This document shows positions 34,396 through 43,692 of a stretch of 64,000 bases of DNA, in pieces. Each line of letters begins with the position of its first letter. Position 1 is the first letter of the stretch. The position numbers and the translations under genes are program-made. The stretch is taken from positions 1 to 64,000 of the forward strand of contig NZ_FOQV01000014.1 of NCBI RefSeq assembly GCF_900113835.1. The letters run 5' to 3'. The stretch is from Allobosea sp. OK403. Lineage in GTDB: Bacteria; Pseudomonadota; Alphaproteobacteria; Rhizobiales; Beijerinckiaceae. Below the pieces are notes generated by a model. It was given only the letters and a program-made list of their open reading frames with translations, did not search any database and had not been told where the DNA came from.

Positions 34396-37300
34396 ATGAG
34401 TCATTTTCTCGATCGCCTGACCTTCTTCAACAAGGTCTCCGAGCCCTTCTCGAACGGTCACGGCATCATGACCAGCGAAGACCGGCGCTGGGAGGACGGC
34501 TACAGGAAGCGCTGGCAGCACGACAAGATCGTGCGCTCCACCCATGGCGCCAACTGCACCGGCTCCTGCTCCTGGAAGATCTACGTCAAGGGCGGCATCG
34601 TCACCTGGGAGACGCAGCAGACCGACTATCCGCGCACCCGGCCGGACCTGCCCAACCACGAGCCGCGCGGCTGCTCGCGCGGCGCGTCCTATAGCTGGTA
34701 TCTCTACTCCGGAAACCGGGTGAAATACCCGCTGATCCGCGCCCGGCTGCTGAAGCTGTGGCGCGAGGCGCGCGCCACCCTGACGCCGGCCGCCGCCTGG
34801 AAAAGCATCGTCGAGAACCCCGACAAGCGCGCGGCCTATACCGCCAAACGCGGCCATGGCGGCTTCATACGGGCCGGCTGGGACGAGGTGACCGAGATCA
34901 TCGCCTCCGCCAATGCCTATACGACCAGGACCTATGGCCCCGATCGCGTTTTCGGCTTCTCGCCGATCCCGGCGATGTCGATGGTCTCCTACGCCGCGGG
35001 CTCACGCTACCTGTCGCTGATGGGCGGCGTCTGCATGTCCTTCTACGACTGGTATTGCGACCTGCCGCCTGCCTCCCCCCAGACCTGGGGCGAGCAGACG
35101 GACGTGCCGGAATCGGCCGACTGGTACAATGCCGGCTTCATCATCCTGTGGGGCTCGAACGTGCCCCAGACCCGCACGCCCGACGCGCATTTCTACACCG
35201 AGGCGCGCTATCGCGGCATGAAGAGCGCGGTGATCTGCCCCGACTACTCCGAGGCCTCCAAATTCGGCGATATCTGGCTCAGCGTGAAGCAGGGCACGGA
35301 TTCAGCGCTGGCGATGGCGATGGGCCACGTCATCCTCAAGGAATACCATGTCGACCGGCAGGCGGCGTATTTCCGCGATTATGTGCGCCAGTACAGCGAC
35401 ATGCCGATGCTGGTGAAGCTGGTGAAGCAGGGCGACAACCTCGTGCCCGACCGCTTCCTGCGGGCGTCGGATTTCGACGCCGGCCTCGGCGAGGCCAACA
35501 ACCCGGAATGGAAGACCGTCGCCTATGACGAGACCTCCGGCAAGATCGTCGTGCCCGGCGGCACGATCGGCTTCCGCTGGGGCGAGAGCGGCAAGTGGAA
35601 TCTCGAGGAGAAGGACGCAGGCGGCGTCGAGACGCGGCTGCGGCTTTCGCTGGCCGAGATCAGGGACGATCTGGCCGAGGTCGCCTTTCCCTATTTCGGC
35701 AATATCGAGCATGAGCATTTCGCCTCGACCGATCACGGCAGCATCCTGAAGCGCCGCCTGCCGGTGAAGCGCCTGGCACTGAGCGAGGGCGAAACGCTCG
35801 TGGCCTCGGTGCACGACCTCTTCCTCGCCAATTACGGCGTCGATTGCGGCTATGGCGGCGACAACGTCGCCGCCTCGCTGGATGACGACACGCCCTATAC
35901 CCCGGCCTGGGCGGAGAAGATCACCGGCGTCTCGCGCGACAAGATCATCCAGGTCGCCCGCGAATTCGCGACGAATGCCGAGAAGACCAAGGGCCGCTCG
36001 ATGATCATCATCGGGGCGGCGATGAACCACTGGTACCACGCCGACATGAACTATCGCGGCGTGATCAACATGCTCGTGATGTGCGGCTGCGTCGGCCAGT
36101 CGGGCGGCGGCTGGGCGCATTATGTCGGCCAGGAGAAGCTGCGCCCGCAAGCCGGCTGGGCGCCGCTGGCTTTCGGACTGGACTGGGGCCGCCCGCCGCG
36201 GCAACAGAATTCGACCTCGGCCTTCTACGCCCACACCGACCAGTGGCGCTATGAGACGGTCCGCGTCGGCGATCTCGTCTCGCCGACCGCGCCCGATGGC
36301 CCCTGGGACGGCGCGCTGATCGACTACAACATCCGCGCCGAGCGGATGGGCTGGCTGCCCTCTGCGCCGCAACTGGAAACCAACCCGCTTCAGGTCGCCA
36401 AGGATGCAGCAGCCGCCGGCATGGAGGCCAAGGACTATGTCGCGAAATCGCTGAAGGACGGCTCGCTGAAGCTCTCCTGCGAGGACCCCGACAACCCGGT
36501 GAATTGGCCGCGCAACCTGTTCGTCTGGCGCTCCAACCTGCTCGGCTCCTCCGGCAAGGGCCATGAGTATTTCCTGAAGCACCTTCTGGGCACGACCCAT
36601 GGCGTGCTCGGCAAGGATCTGGGCCAGGAGGGCAAGGCGCGCTCGACCGAGGCGGTCTGGCACGAGAAAGCGCCGGAGGGAAAGCTCGACCTCCTGGTCA
36701 CGCTCGACTTCCGGATGTCGACGACCTGCGTCTATTCCGACATCGTCCTGCCGACGGCGACCTGGTACGAGAAGAACGACCTCAACACCTCCGACATGCA
36801 CCCCTTCATCCACCCGCTGACCAGCGCGGTCGATCCGGCATGGGAGGCGCGCTCGGACTGGGAGATCTACAAGGGGCTGGCGAAGGCCTTCTCGCAGGTC
36901 GCCCCCGAGGTGCTCGGCGTCGAGCAGGACGTCGTCCTCAACCCCATCAAGCACGACAGCGCCAACGAGATCGCCCAGCCCTTCGAGCCGAAGGACTGGA
37001 AGAAGGGCGAGTGCGAGCCGATCCCCGGCAAGACGATGCCGGTGGTGAGCGTGGTCGAGCGCGATTATCCCAACCTCTATGCCCGCTTCACCGCGCTCGG
37101 CCCGCTGATGGACACGGTCGGCAACGGCATCAAGGGCATGGCCTGGAAGACCGGCCATGAGGTGGAGCATCTGAAGGCGCTGAACGGCGTGCATCTCGAA
37201 GGCGCCAATAAGGGGCTTGCCCGGATCGTCAGCGACATCGACGCCGCCGAGATGATCCTGATGCTGGCGCCAGAGACCAATGGCGAGGTCGCGGTCAAGG

Positions 37301-38148
37301 CCTGGGCCGCGCTCGGCAAGGCGACGGGACGCGAGCACACCCATCTGGCGCTGCCGAAGGAAGACGAGAAGATCCGCTTCCGCGATGTCGTCGCGCAGCC
37401 TCGCAAGATCATTTCCGCGCCGACCTGGTCGGGGCTGGAAAGCGAGAAGGTCTGCTACAACGCCGGATACACCAACGTCCACGAGCTGATCCCGTGGCGC
37501 ACGCTGACCGGCCGCCAGCAGCTCTATCAGGACCATCTCTGGATGCGCGCCTTCGGCGCGGGCTTGTGCGTCTACCGCCCGCCGCTCGACCTGCGCTCGG
37601 TCGCCCCGGTGATCGACCTGAAGCCCAACGGCGAGAAGCAGATCGTCCTCAACTTCATCACGCCGCACCAGAAATGGGGCATCCACTCCACCTATACCGA
37701 CAATCTGATGATGCTGACGCTCTCGCGCGGCGGGCCGATCGTCTGGCTGAGCGAGACCGACGCCAAGCGCGCCGGCATCGTCGACAATGACTGGGTCGAA
37801 GCCTTCAACAGCAACGGCGCCCTGGTTGCCCGCGCCGTCGTCTCGCAACGCATGAAGGACGGCACGCTCTTCATGTACCACGCCCAGGAAAAGATCGTGA
37901 ACGTGCCGGGCTCGGAGATGACCGGCAACCGCGGCGGCATCCACAACTCGGTCACGCGCATCGTCATCAACCCGACGCACATGATCGGCGGCTACGCGCA
38001 GCTGTCCTACGACTTCAACTATTACGGCACGATCGGAACCAACCGCGACGAGTTCGTGGTCATCCGCAAGGTCAAGACCGTCGACTGGCTGGAGCGCCCG
38101 CACAAAGACGCTGCGAACGCCTCCCCCCTCGCCCAAGCCGCCGAGTGA
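34396..38148 (+). CDS. narG: Respiratory nitrate reductase alpha subunit
   Basis: 1250 residues, normal length. Binds Mo-bisMGD and the FS0 [4Fe-4S] cluster and reduces nitrate to nitrite on the cytoplasmic face of the membrane. FS0 ligands His50, Cys54, Cys58 and Cys93 follow the H-x3-C-x3-C-x34-C pattern (HGANCTGSCSW ... EPRGCSRG). The Mo ligand Asp is Asp222 in FYDWYCDLPP. The C-terminal molybdopterin dinucleotide-binding domain is complete (GNRGGIHNSVTRIVINPTHM). No Tat signal, as usual for NarG. Followed after 14 bp by narH. Confidence 0.98.
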   Translation: MSHFLDRLTFFNKVSEPFSNGHGIMTSEDRRWEDGYRKRWQHDKIVRSTHGANCTGSCSWKIYVKGGIVTWETQQTDYPRTRPDLPNHEPRGCSRGASYSWYLYSGNRVKYPLIRARLLKLWREARATLTPAAAWKSIVENPDKRAAYTAKRGHGGFIRAGWDEVTEIIASANAYTTRTYGPDRVFGFSPIPAMSMVSYAAGSRYLSLMGGVCMSFYDWYCDLPPASPQTWGEQTDVPESADWYNAGFIILWGSNVPQTRTPDAHFYTEARYRGMKSAVICPDYSEASKFGDIWLSVKQGTDSALAMAMGHVILKEYHVDRQAAYFRDYVRQYSDMPMLVKLVKQGDNLVPDRFLRASDFDAGLGEANNPEWKTVAYDETSGKIVVPGGTIGFRWGESGKWNLEEKDAGGVETRLRLSLAEIRDDLAEVAFPYFGNIEHEHFASTDHGSILKRRLPVKRLALSEGETLVASVHDLFLANYGVDCGYGGDNVAASLDDDTPYTPAWAEKITGVSRDKIIQVAREFATNAEKTKGRSMIIIGAAMNHWYHADMNYRGVINMLVMCGCVGQSGGGWAHYVGQEKLRPQAGWAPLAFGLDWGRPPRQQNSTSAFYAHTDQWRYETVRVGDLVSPTAPDGPWDGALIDYNIRAERMGWLPSAPQLETNPLQVAKDAAAAGMEAKDYVAKSLKDGSLKLSCEDPDNPVNWPRNLFVWRSNLLGSSGKGHEYFLKHLLGTTHGVLGKDLGQEGKARSTEAVWHEKAPEGKLDLLVTLDFRMSTTCVYSDIVLPTATWYEKNDLNTSDMHPFIHPLTSAVDPAWEARSDWEIYKGLAKAFSQVAPEVLGVEQDVVLNPIKHDSANEIAQPFEPKDWKKGECEPIPGKTMPVVSVVERDYPNLYARFTALGPLMDTVGNGIKGMAWKTGHEVEHLKALNGVHLEGANKGLARIVSDIDAAEMILMLAPETNGEVAVKAWAALGKATGREHTHLALPKEDEKIRFRDVVAQPRKIISAPTWSGLESEKVCYNAGYTNVHELIPWRTLTGRQQLYQDHLWMRAFGAGLCVYRPPLDLRSVAPVIDLKPNGEKQIVLNFITPHQKWGIHSTYTDNLMMLTLSRGGPIVWLSETDAKRAGIVDNDWVEAFNSNGALVARAVVSQRMKDGTLFMYHAQEKIVNVPGSEMTGNRGGIHNSVTRIVINPTHMIGGYAQLSYDFNYYGTIGTNRDEFVVIRKVKTVDWLERPHKDAANASPLAQAAE

Positions 38149-38162
38149 AAAGGACGACGACG

Positions 38163-39689
38163 ATGAAAATCCGCGCTCAGATCGGCATGGTGCTGAATCT
38201 CGACAAATGCATCGGCTGTCATACTTGCTCGGTCACGTGCAAGAACGTTTGGACGAACCGCGAGGGCATGGAATACGCTTGGTTCAACAACGTCGAGACC
38301 AAGCCCGGCATCGGTTACCCCAAGGATTGGGAGAATCAGGACAAGTGGAAGGGCGGCTGGCGCCGCAAGTCGAACGGCAAGATCGAGCCGCGGATCGGCG
38401 GCAAATGGCGGATCCTGGCGAACATCTTCGCCAATCCCGACATGCCGGAGATCGACGACTACTACGAGCCCTTCACCTTCGACTACGAGCACCTGCAGAA
38501 GGCCCCGGAGCTGGAGGCCTTCCCGACCGCCCGGCCGCGTTCGCTGATCACCGGCGAGCGCATGGAGAAGATCGAATGGGGGCCGAACTGGGAGGAAATC
38601 CTGGGCGGCGAATTCGCCAAGCGCTCCAAGGACGCCAATTTCGAAGGCATCCAGAAGGAGATGTACGGCCAGTTCGAAAACACCTTCATGATGTATCTGC
38701 CGAGGCTCTGCGAGCACTGCCTCAATCCGACCTGCGCCGCCGCCTGCCCCTCGGGCGCGATCTACAAGCGCGAGGAGGACGGCATCGTCCTGATCGATCA
38801 GGACAAGTGCCGCGGCTGGCGCATGTGCGTCTCGGCCTGCCCCTACAAGAAGATCTACTTCAACTGGTCCTCGGGCAAATCCGAGAAATGCATCTTCTGC
38901 TATCCGCGCATCGAGGCCGGCCAGCCGACGGTGTGCTCGGAAACCTGCGTCGGCCGCATCCGCTATCTCGGCGTGATGCTCTTCGACGCCGATCGCATCC
39001 AGGAGGCGGCATCGACGCCATCCGAGCAGAATCTCTACGAAGCCCAGATGGACATCTTCCTGGATCCCAACGATCCGGCGGTCATCGCCCAGGCGCGCGC
39101 CGACGGCATCTCGGAAAACTGGCTCGAGGCGGCGCGCCAATCGCCGATCTGGAAGATGGCGATGGAGTGGAAGGTCGCCTTTCCGCTGCACCCGGAATAC
39201 CGCACGCTGCCGATGGTCTGGTACGTGCCGCCGCTCTCGCCGATCACCGCCGCTGCGGAAGCCGGCAAGATGGGCATCGATGGCGGCATGCCGGATGTGA
39301 AGTCGCTGCGCATCCCGCTGAAATACCTCGCCAACCTGCTCACCGCGGGTGACGAGGCGCCCATCGCCAGGGGGCTCGAACGCATGCTGGCGATGCGCGC
39401 CTATATGCGCGCCAAGACCGTCGACGGCGTGATCGACGAGGCCATCGCCAGGCGCGTCGGGCTCACCGCCGCGCAGATCGAGGCGATGTACCACGTCATG
39501 GCGATCGCCAATTACGAGGACCGCTTCGTCATCCCCACCACGCATCGCGAGGTCAGCGAAGACGCCTATGAGCTTCGCGGCAGCTGCGGCTTCAGCTTCG
39601 GCGACGGCTGCCTGCCCTCCGATACGGGCGTCAACCTGTTCGGCGGCGTCAAGGCCAAGAACGACAAACCGAAGCTGGGAGCGCTGTGA
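38163..39689 (+). CDS. narH: Respiratory nitrate reductase beta subunit
   Basis: 508 residues from ATG 38163, with AAGGACGACG before it; a GTG at 38145 overlapping the narG stop is less likely. Four ferredoxin-type cysteine groups: CIGCHTCSVTC (Cys16/19/22/26), CEHCLNPTCAAACPSGA, CRGWRMCVSACP (Trp replaces a Cys, giving the [3Fe-4S] site) and CIFCYPRIEAG with VCSETCVGR. Carries electrons from NarI hemes to NarG. C-terminal ~140 residues are the normal NarH extension. Confidence 0.98.
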   Translation: MKIRAQIGMVLNLDKCIGCHTCSVTCKNVWTNREGMEYAWFNNVETKPGIGYPKDWENQDKWKGGWRRKSNGKIEPRIGGKWRILANIFANPDMPEIDDYYEPFTFDYEHLQKAPELEAFPTARPRSLITGERMEKIEWGPNWEEILGGEFAKRSKDANFEGIQKEMYGQFENTFMMYLPRLCEHCLNPTCAAACPSGAIYKREEDGIVLIDQDKCRGWRMCVSACPYKKIYFNWSSGKSEKCIFCYPRIEAGQPTVCSETCVGRIRYLGVMLFDADRIQEAASTPSEQNLYEAQMDIFLDPNDPAVIAQARADGISENWLEAARQSPIWKMAMEWKVAFPLHPEYRTLPMVWYVPPLSPITAAAEAGKMGIDGGMPDVKSLRIPLKYLANLLTAGDEAPIARGLERMLAMRAYMRAKTVDGVIDEAIARRVGLTAAQIEAMYHVMAIANYEDRFVIPTTHREVSEDAYELRGSCGFSFGDGCLPSDTGVNLFGGVKAKNDKPKLGAL

Positions 39690-39690
39690 G

Positions 39691-40452
39691 ATGAAAACGC
39701 TGAAGGTTCTCTCCGCGCTGCTGTCCTATCCGACCGAGGAGCTGCTCGCGGCGCGCGGCGAGCTCATCGAGGTGATCGAGCGCGAGGGCGTCCTGCCGGG
39801 GACCGAGCGCGCCGCGGTGAAGCGGCTGATCGACGGCCTGGCGGATGGCGATCTGATGGATCTGCAGGAGCGCTACATCCTGCTTTTCGACCGGACGCGC
39901 GCGCTCTCGCTGCATCTGTTCGAGCATGTTCACGGCGAAAGCCGCGACCGTGGCCAGGCGATGGTCGACCTGATCAAGGTCTATGAGGATGGCGGCTACA
40001 CGCCGACCGTGACCGAGCTGCCGGACTTCCTGCCGCTCTTCCTCGAATACGCCGCGACGCGCTCACCGGCGGAGGCTGTCGAGCTCATCGGCCAGCCCGC
40101 GCATGTCTTTGCGGCGCTGCGCGAGCGGCTGCGCAAGCGCAGCTCGCCTTACGAGGCCGTCTTCGCCGCGCTGGGCAAGCTCAGCAAGGTCAAGCCCGAC
40201 GCCGCCATGATCGCGCGGCTTCTGGCCGAGCCTGATCCCGAGCCCGACGATCTCGAGGCGCTGGACGCCGCCTGGACGGAAGAGGAGGTGCTGTTTGGTC
40301 CAGGCGCCGCCGCCGAGGACTGCGGCAAGGACACGCTGTCGGCGAAGCTGCGCCAGGCGCGCCGCCCCGCCCCCGGGCTGGAGCCGGTCCCGGGCGCCAG
40401 GCCCCGCACCCAGATCACCCATTCCGGCGTTTCGCCCCGCACGGGAGCCTGA
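39691..40452 (+). CDS. narJ: Nitrate reductase molybdenum cofactor assembly chaperone
   Basis: 253 residues from ATG 39691, one base after the narH stop. An all-helical TorD/NarJ-family protein: MKTLKVLSALLSYPTEELLA, YILLFDRTRALSLHLFEHVH, GESRDRGQAMVDLIKVYEDG and LPDFLPLFLEYAAT. Holds apo-NarGH and aids Moco and FeS insertion. It has a longer acidic, Pro-rich C-tail than E. coli NarJ (EDCGKDTLSAKLRQARRPAP). Confidence 0.96.
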   Translation: MKTLKVLSALLSYPTEELLAARGELIEVIEREGVLPGTERAAVKRLIDGLADGDLMDLQERYILLFDRTRALSLHLFEHVHGESRDRGQAMVDLIKVYEDGGYTPTVTELPDFLPLFLEYAATRSPAEAVELIGQPAHVFAALRERLRKRSSPYEAVFAALGKLSKVKPDAAMIARLLAEPDPEPDDLEALDAAWTEEEVLFGPGAAAEDCGKDTLSAKLRQARRPAPGLEPVPGARPRTQITHSGVSPRTGA

Positions 40453-40455
40453 GCC

Positions 40456-41187
40456 ATGCGCGACATGATCTTTCAAGTTCTCTTCGTCTGGTATCCGTAT
40501 TTCTGCCTCACCGCCTTTCTGTTCGGCAGCCTGATCCGGTTCGACCGGGAGCAGTACAGCTGGAAGGCGAGCTCCAGCCAGTTTCTGCGCAAGCGCCAGA
40601 TGCGCTGGGGCTCGAACCTCTTCCATGTCGGCATCCTGTTCCTGTTCTTCGGCCACGCGGCCGGGCTGCTGACGCCGAAATTCATCTACACCCTGTTCAT
40701 CACGGTCGAGCAGAAGCAGCTGATCGCCATCGTCGCCGGCGGCATCGCCGGCAGCCTCTGCTTCGTCGGCCTGTCCTTGCTGCTGCATCGCCGGCTGTTC
40801 GATCCGCGCATCCGCCAGACCTCGACCACAATGGACATTGCGGTCCTCGCCATCTTGTGGGTGCAGCTCTGCCTTGGCCTCCTGACCCTGCCCTTCTCGT
40901 TGTCGCATGCCGACGGCTCGGTGATGCTGACGCTCGCCCATTGGGCCCAGGGCATCGTCACGCTCCAGCCTGTCGACGGCGCCACGCTGCAGGGGCTGGC
41001 CTGGCCCTATCTCGTCCATCTCGTGCTCGGGATGACGATTTTCCTGATCTTCCCGTTCTCGCGCCTCGTCCATGTCTGGTCCGCGCCGGTCTGGTATCTC
41101 GGCCGCAGGGGCTTCCAGCTTGTCCGGACCCGCCGCGCGCTCGCGCCGCGGACCGCCGGCCGATCCTCCACGCAGCCGGCGGAGTAA
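40456..41187 (+). CDS. narI: Respiratory nitrate reductase gamma subunit (cytochrome b)
   Basis: 243 residues, five membrane helices. Di-heme ligands are visible as His57 (NLFHVG), His67 (FFGHAAGLL), His188 (YLVHLVLG) and His206 (RLVHVWSAP), matching the NarI pattern. Oxidises quinol and passes electrons to NarH. Starts 3 bp after narJ. C-terminal ~25 residues are Arg-rich and cytoplasmic. Confidence 0.97.
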   Translation: MRDMIFQVLFVWYPYFCLTAFLFGSLIRFDREQYSWKASSSQFLRKRQMRWGSNLFHVGILFLFFGHAAGLLTPKFIYTLFITVEQKQLIAIVAGGIAGSLCFVGLSLLLHRRLFDPRIRQTSTTMDIAVLAILWVQLCLGLLTLPFSLSHADGSVMLTLAHWAQGIVTLQPVDGATLQGLAWPYLVHLVLGMTIFLIFPFSRLVHVWSAPVWYLGRRGFQLVRTRRALAPRTAGRSSTQPAE

Positions 41188-41193
41188 GACATC

Positions 41194-42042
41194 ATGACCA
41201 CACCCCTTGCCTCCCCCTGCGCGGTCAAGCCCGCCATCACGGCCAAGCCCAAGACCGTCAGCGTCAACGGCGTTGCGATCTCGCGTGCCGCGATCGGCCG
41301 CGAGACGCAAAACCACCCCGCCGCCAAGCCGATCGAGGCCTGGCAGGCGGCAGCCCGGGCGCTCGCCGTGCGTGAACTCCTGCTGCAAGAGGCCAGGCGC
41401 CTCGCGCTTCAGCCCGATCCGGCTGAGGATGACGAGGGCCGGCGCGAGACCGACGAGGAGGCGCTGATCCGCCAGCTCGTCGCGCGGGAAATCGTCACGC
41501 CCGAGGCCGACGAGGCCGCCTGCCGGCGCTATTTCGACGCCAACCGCCAGCGCTTCCAATCGCCGGCGATCATCGAGGCCAGACATATCCTGCTGCCGGC
41601 CGGGCCGAAGGATGAGGTCGCCCGCGCCGAGGCCCGCCAGCATGCCGCGCTGCTGATCCTGCAGATCCAGCAGGAGCCCACCTGCTTCGCCGATCTAGCG
41701 GCGGCGGTCTCGGCCTGTCCATCGGGCAAGACCGGCGGCCATCTCGGGCAGATCGGCCCGGGCCAGACCGTGCCCGAATTCGAGACGGCGCTCGGCCATC
41801 TGCCGGTGGGAACGGTCGGCGAGGCCGCGGTCGAAACCCGCTATGGCCTGCATGTCGTGTGGATCGAGCGTCGGATCGCCGGGCAGAAGCTGCCTTTCGA
41901 GGCCGTGCGCCAGCGGATCGGCGCCTGGCTCGGCGAGAAGGTCCGCCGCCTGGCGATCCAGCAATACATCACGATTCTCGCAGGCCGCGCCGAGATCACC
42001 GGGGTGGACATCGCGTCCAGCCCGTCACCGCTCGTCCAGTAG
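41194..42042 (+). CDS. Parvulin-type peptidylprolyl isomerase of the nar operon
   Basis: 282 residues without a signal peptide, so cytoplasmic. The N-terminal ~120 residues are a helical SurA/NifM-like chaperone part (NGVAISRAAIGRETQNHPAA). The parvulin domain lies at about 125-235: ARHILLPAG, CFADLAAAVSACPSGKTGGH, LGQIGPGQTVPEFETAL and ETRYGLHVVWIERR. Starts 6 bp after narI. PpiC-like genes commonly follow narGHJI in proteobacteria and are thought to help fold the nitrate reductase; by analogy with NifM it could assist NarG or NarH. Confidence 0.9.
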   Translation: MTTPLASPCAVKPAITAKPKTVSVNGVAISRAAIGRETQNHPAAKPIEAWQAAARALAVRELLLQEARRLALQPDPAEDDEGRRETDEEALIRQLVAREIVTPEADEAACRRYFDANRQRFQSPAIIEARHILLPAGPKDEVARAEARQHAALLILQIQQEPTCFADLAAAVSACPSGKTGGHLGQIGPGQTVPEFETALGHLPVGTVGEAAVETRYGLHVVWIERRIAGQKLPFEAVRQRIGAWLGEKVRRLAIQQYITILAGRAEITGVDIASSPSPLVQ

Positions 42043-42051
42043 GAGGCCGCC

Positions 42052-42393
42052 ATGCAGCTTGGAGCACTTCTGACCCGGTTGTCGGACGAGACCGATGCGG
42101 CGACCGCGCTCGACGCGCTCGGCGACGTCGTCCTGCTCGCGCAGATCCAGGCGCTGGGCGACGAGCATGACGAGACTCCAGGCGAATATGTCGCCAATGC
42201 CTCGCGCCGCTACGCCGCATTGGCGAGCGATGAGGACTGGCTGGCGCTGATGACGGCGATCGAGCGCGCCGAGGATCCAGGCCGGGCCGTGATCGGCAAG
42301 ATGCTGCGCTGGGCGATCGCGCGCGACACCGCACCAGTTCCGGAAGCGGGCGGCTGCTCATGCGGCTCCGGAGGCTGCGATGGCCACTCATGA
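42052..42393 (+). CDS. Small uncharacterised protein with Cys-rich tail
   Basis: 113 residues, not recognised. The body is predicted helical and acidic (LLTRLSDETDAATALDALGD, EYVANASRRYAALASDEDWL). The C-terminus ends in EAGGCSCGSGGCDGHS, with three cysteines and a His, a plausible metal-binding tail. It begins 9 bp after the parvulin gene and overlaps the hemerythrin gene by 14 bp, so it is firmly part of the nar operon. A role in metal or cofactor handling for nitrate reductase is possible, but that is inference only. Confidence 0.75.
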   Translation: MQLGALLTRLSDETDAATALDALGDVVLLAQIQALGDEHDETPGEYVANASRRYAALASDEDWLALMTAIERAEDPGRAVIGKMLRWAIARDTAPVPEAGGCSCGSGGCDGHS

Positions 42394-42931
42394 GCCGGCC
42401 AGCCGCGACCAGCTCAGCATCGAAGCCATTGCCCCGGCGCTCCTCGACGATCCGCTTGCATATATTTTCGCCGATCATTTCCGCCAGCGCCGTCTCTGCG
42501 CCGCGCTGCGCCACCATGCCGAGACGGGCCATGTCGACCGCGCGGAGGCCGGGATGATCGTGGCCTATCTGCGTCGCGACCTTGTCCTGCATTACCGCGA
42601 CGAGGACGAGGATTTGTTTCCGCTGCTGCTGCGCCGCGCCCTGCCCGAGGACGATCTCGCCGCCGCGCTCAGCCGCCTTGCCGAAGACCACCGCCAGTCC
42701 CGGCAATCGCTCGAGGCCATCATCGGCGCCCTGACCGGGCGGCCGGCGGAAGACCCGGTGAAGCTGGCGCGCGGCATGTGCAAGCTGATGCTGGCCTATG
42801 CGGCGAGCGAGCATCTTCACATGGCAGCGGAGAACGGCATCGTCCTGGCCATCGCCCGGATTCGGCTGCGGCGCGAAGACCTGAAGGCGATGAGCCGGAC
42901 CATGAAGGAACGGCGCGGAGTGCCGGCCTGA
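42380..42931 (+). CDS. Hemerythrin-domain protein
   Basis: 183 residues. The four-helix-bundle metal ligands fit the hemerythrin pattern: His33 (ADHFRQRRLC), His71 with following acidic residues (LHYRDEDEDLFP), His104 (AEDHRQSR), and His145/His147 with Glu151 (SEHLHMAAENGIVL). Such proteins bind O2 or NO at a di-iron centre or repair Fe-S clusters (YtfE-like). In a nitrate-reducing operon, NO/O2 sensing or protection is likely. It overlaps the preceding gene by 14 bp and shares one base with the carbonic anhydrase start. Confidence 0.9.
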   Translation: MATHEPASRDQLSIEAIAPALLDDPLAYIFADHFRQRRLCAALRHHAETGHVDRAEAGMIVAYLRRDLVLHYRDEDEDLFPLLLRRALPEDDLAAALSRLAEDHRQSRQSLEAIIGALTGRPAEDPVKLARGMCKLMLAYAASEHLHMAAENGIVLAIARIRLRREDLKAMSRTMKERRGVPA

Positions 42932-43692
42932 TGTCGCGCACGCTCGACTATCTCTTCGACCGCAACGTCGCCTGGGCCTGGTCCAAGACGCAGGACGACC
43001 CGCGCTTCTTCCGGCGCATGGCTGAGCAGCAGACGCCGCGCTATCTCTGGATCGGCTGTTCGGACAGCCGCGTCACCGCCAATGACGTGCTCGGCCTCGA
43101 CCCCGGCGAGGTCTTCGTCCACCGCAACATCGCCAATATCGTCCACACCAGCGATATGAACATCCTGTCGGTAATCGAATATGCCGTCGAGCAGCTGAAG
43201 GTCGAACACATCATCGTCTGCGGCCATTACGGCTGCGGGGGTGTCGAGCGCGCGCTGATGGCCGAACGCGGCGCCATTCTGGATCACTGGCTGCAGCCGA
43301 TCTCGATGCTCCATCGCAAGCATCTTGCGACCTTCGACGCGATCCGCGGCGAGACCGCCCGCCTCGACCGGATGTGCGAGATCAATGTCGAGATGCAGGT
43401 TCGCCGGGTAGCGCAGACGCCGATCGTCGAGAACGCCTGGGCGCGCGGCCAGGAGCTCAACCTGCATGGCTGGATCTACCGCATTCAGGACGGCCTGCTG
43501 CGGGAGCTCGGCCCGCATCTGTCATCGATTTGCGAGCGCGACGCCTTGCCCTCGATCGACCAGCGCGTCCTCACCCCTGTCGGAGGTGCCGCGCCGGCCT
43601 GGCGCAAGGCTCACGCCGCCCCCGCGAACCGGGCGTGGCGCGATACCGCGACGGGCTGTTCCTGCCCGACAGCCGCGGAGCAACGCGCGTGA
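42931..43692 (+). CDS. can: Beta-class carbonic anhydrase
   Basis: 253 residues from ATG 42931 (TGATG overlap with the previous stop). Zn ligands and the catalytic dyad are Cys43, Asp45 and Arg47 in [19 protein letters not shown], and His99 and Cys102 in CGHYGCGGV, as in E. coli Can. Interconverts CO2 and bicarbonate. Ends with a non-conserved 35-residue tail ([10 protein letters not shown] ... [12 protein letters not shown]). It overlaps moaA by 4 bp. Translation inside the nar operon is unusual and suggests a CO2/bicarbonate or pH need during nitrate respiration. Confidence 0.95.
   Translation: MSRTLDYLFDRNVAWAWSKTQDDPRFFRRMAEQQTPRYLWIGCSDSRVTANDVLGLDPGEVFVHRNIANIVHTSDMNILSVIEYAVEQLKVEHIIVCGHYGCGGVERALMAERGAILDHWLQPISMLHRKHLATFDAIRGETARLDRMCEINVEMQVRRVAQTPIVENAWARGQELNLHGWIYRIQDGLLRELGPHLSSICERDALPSIDQRVLTPVGGAAPAWRKAHAAPANRAWRDTATGCSCPTAAEQRA

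Noticed and set aside
35302-38136. 944-codon minus-strand open frame opposite narG
   Set aside because: Low-complexity Arg/Asp/Val/Gly translation with no family motif, exactly antisense to narG. A typical shadow in high-GC coding DNA.
43374-43688. Longer N-terminus for MoaA starting inside the carbonic anhydrase gene
   Set aside because: The extra 105 codons are out-of-frame carbonic anhydrase sequence; the GTG at 43689 overlapping the stop is the sensible start.
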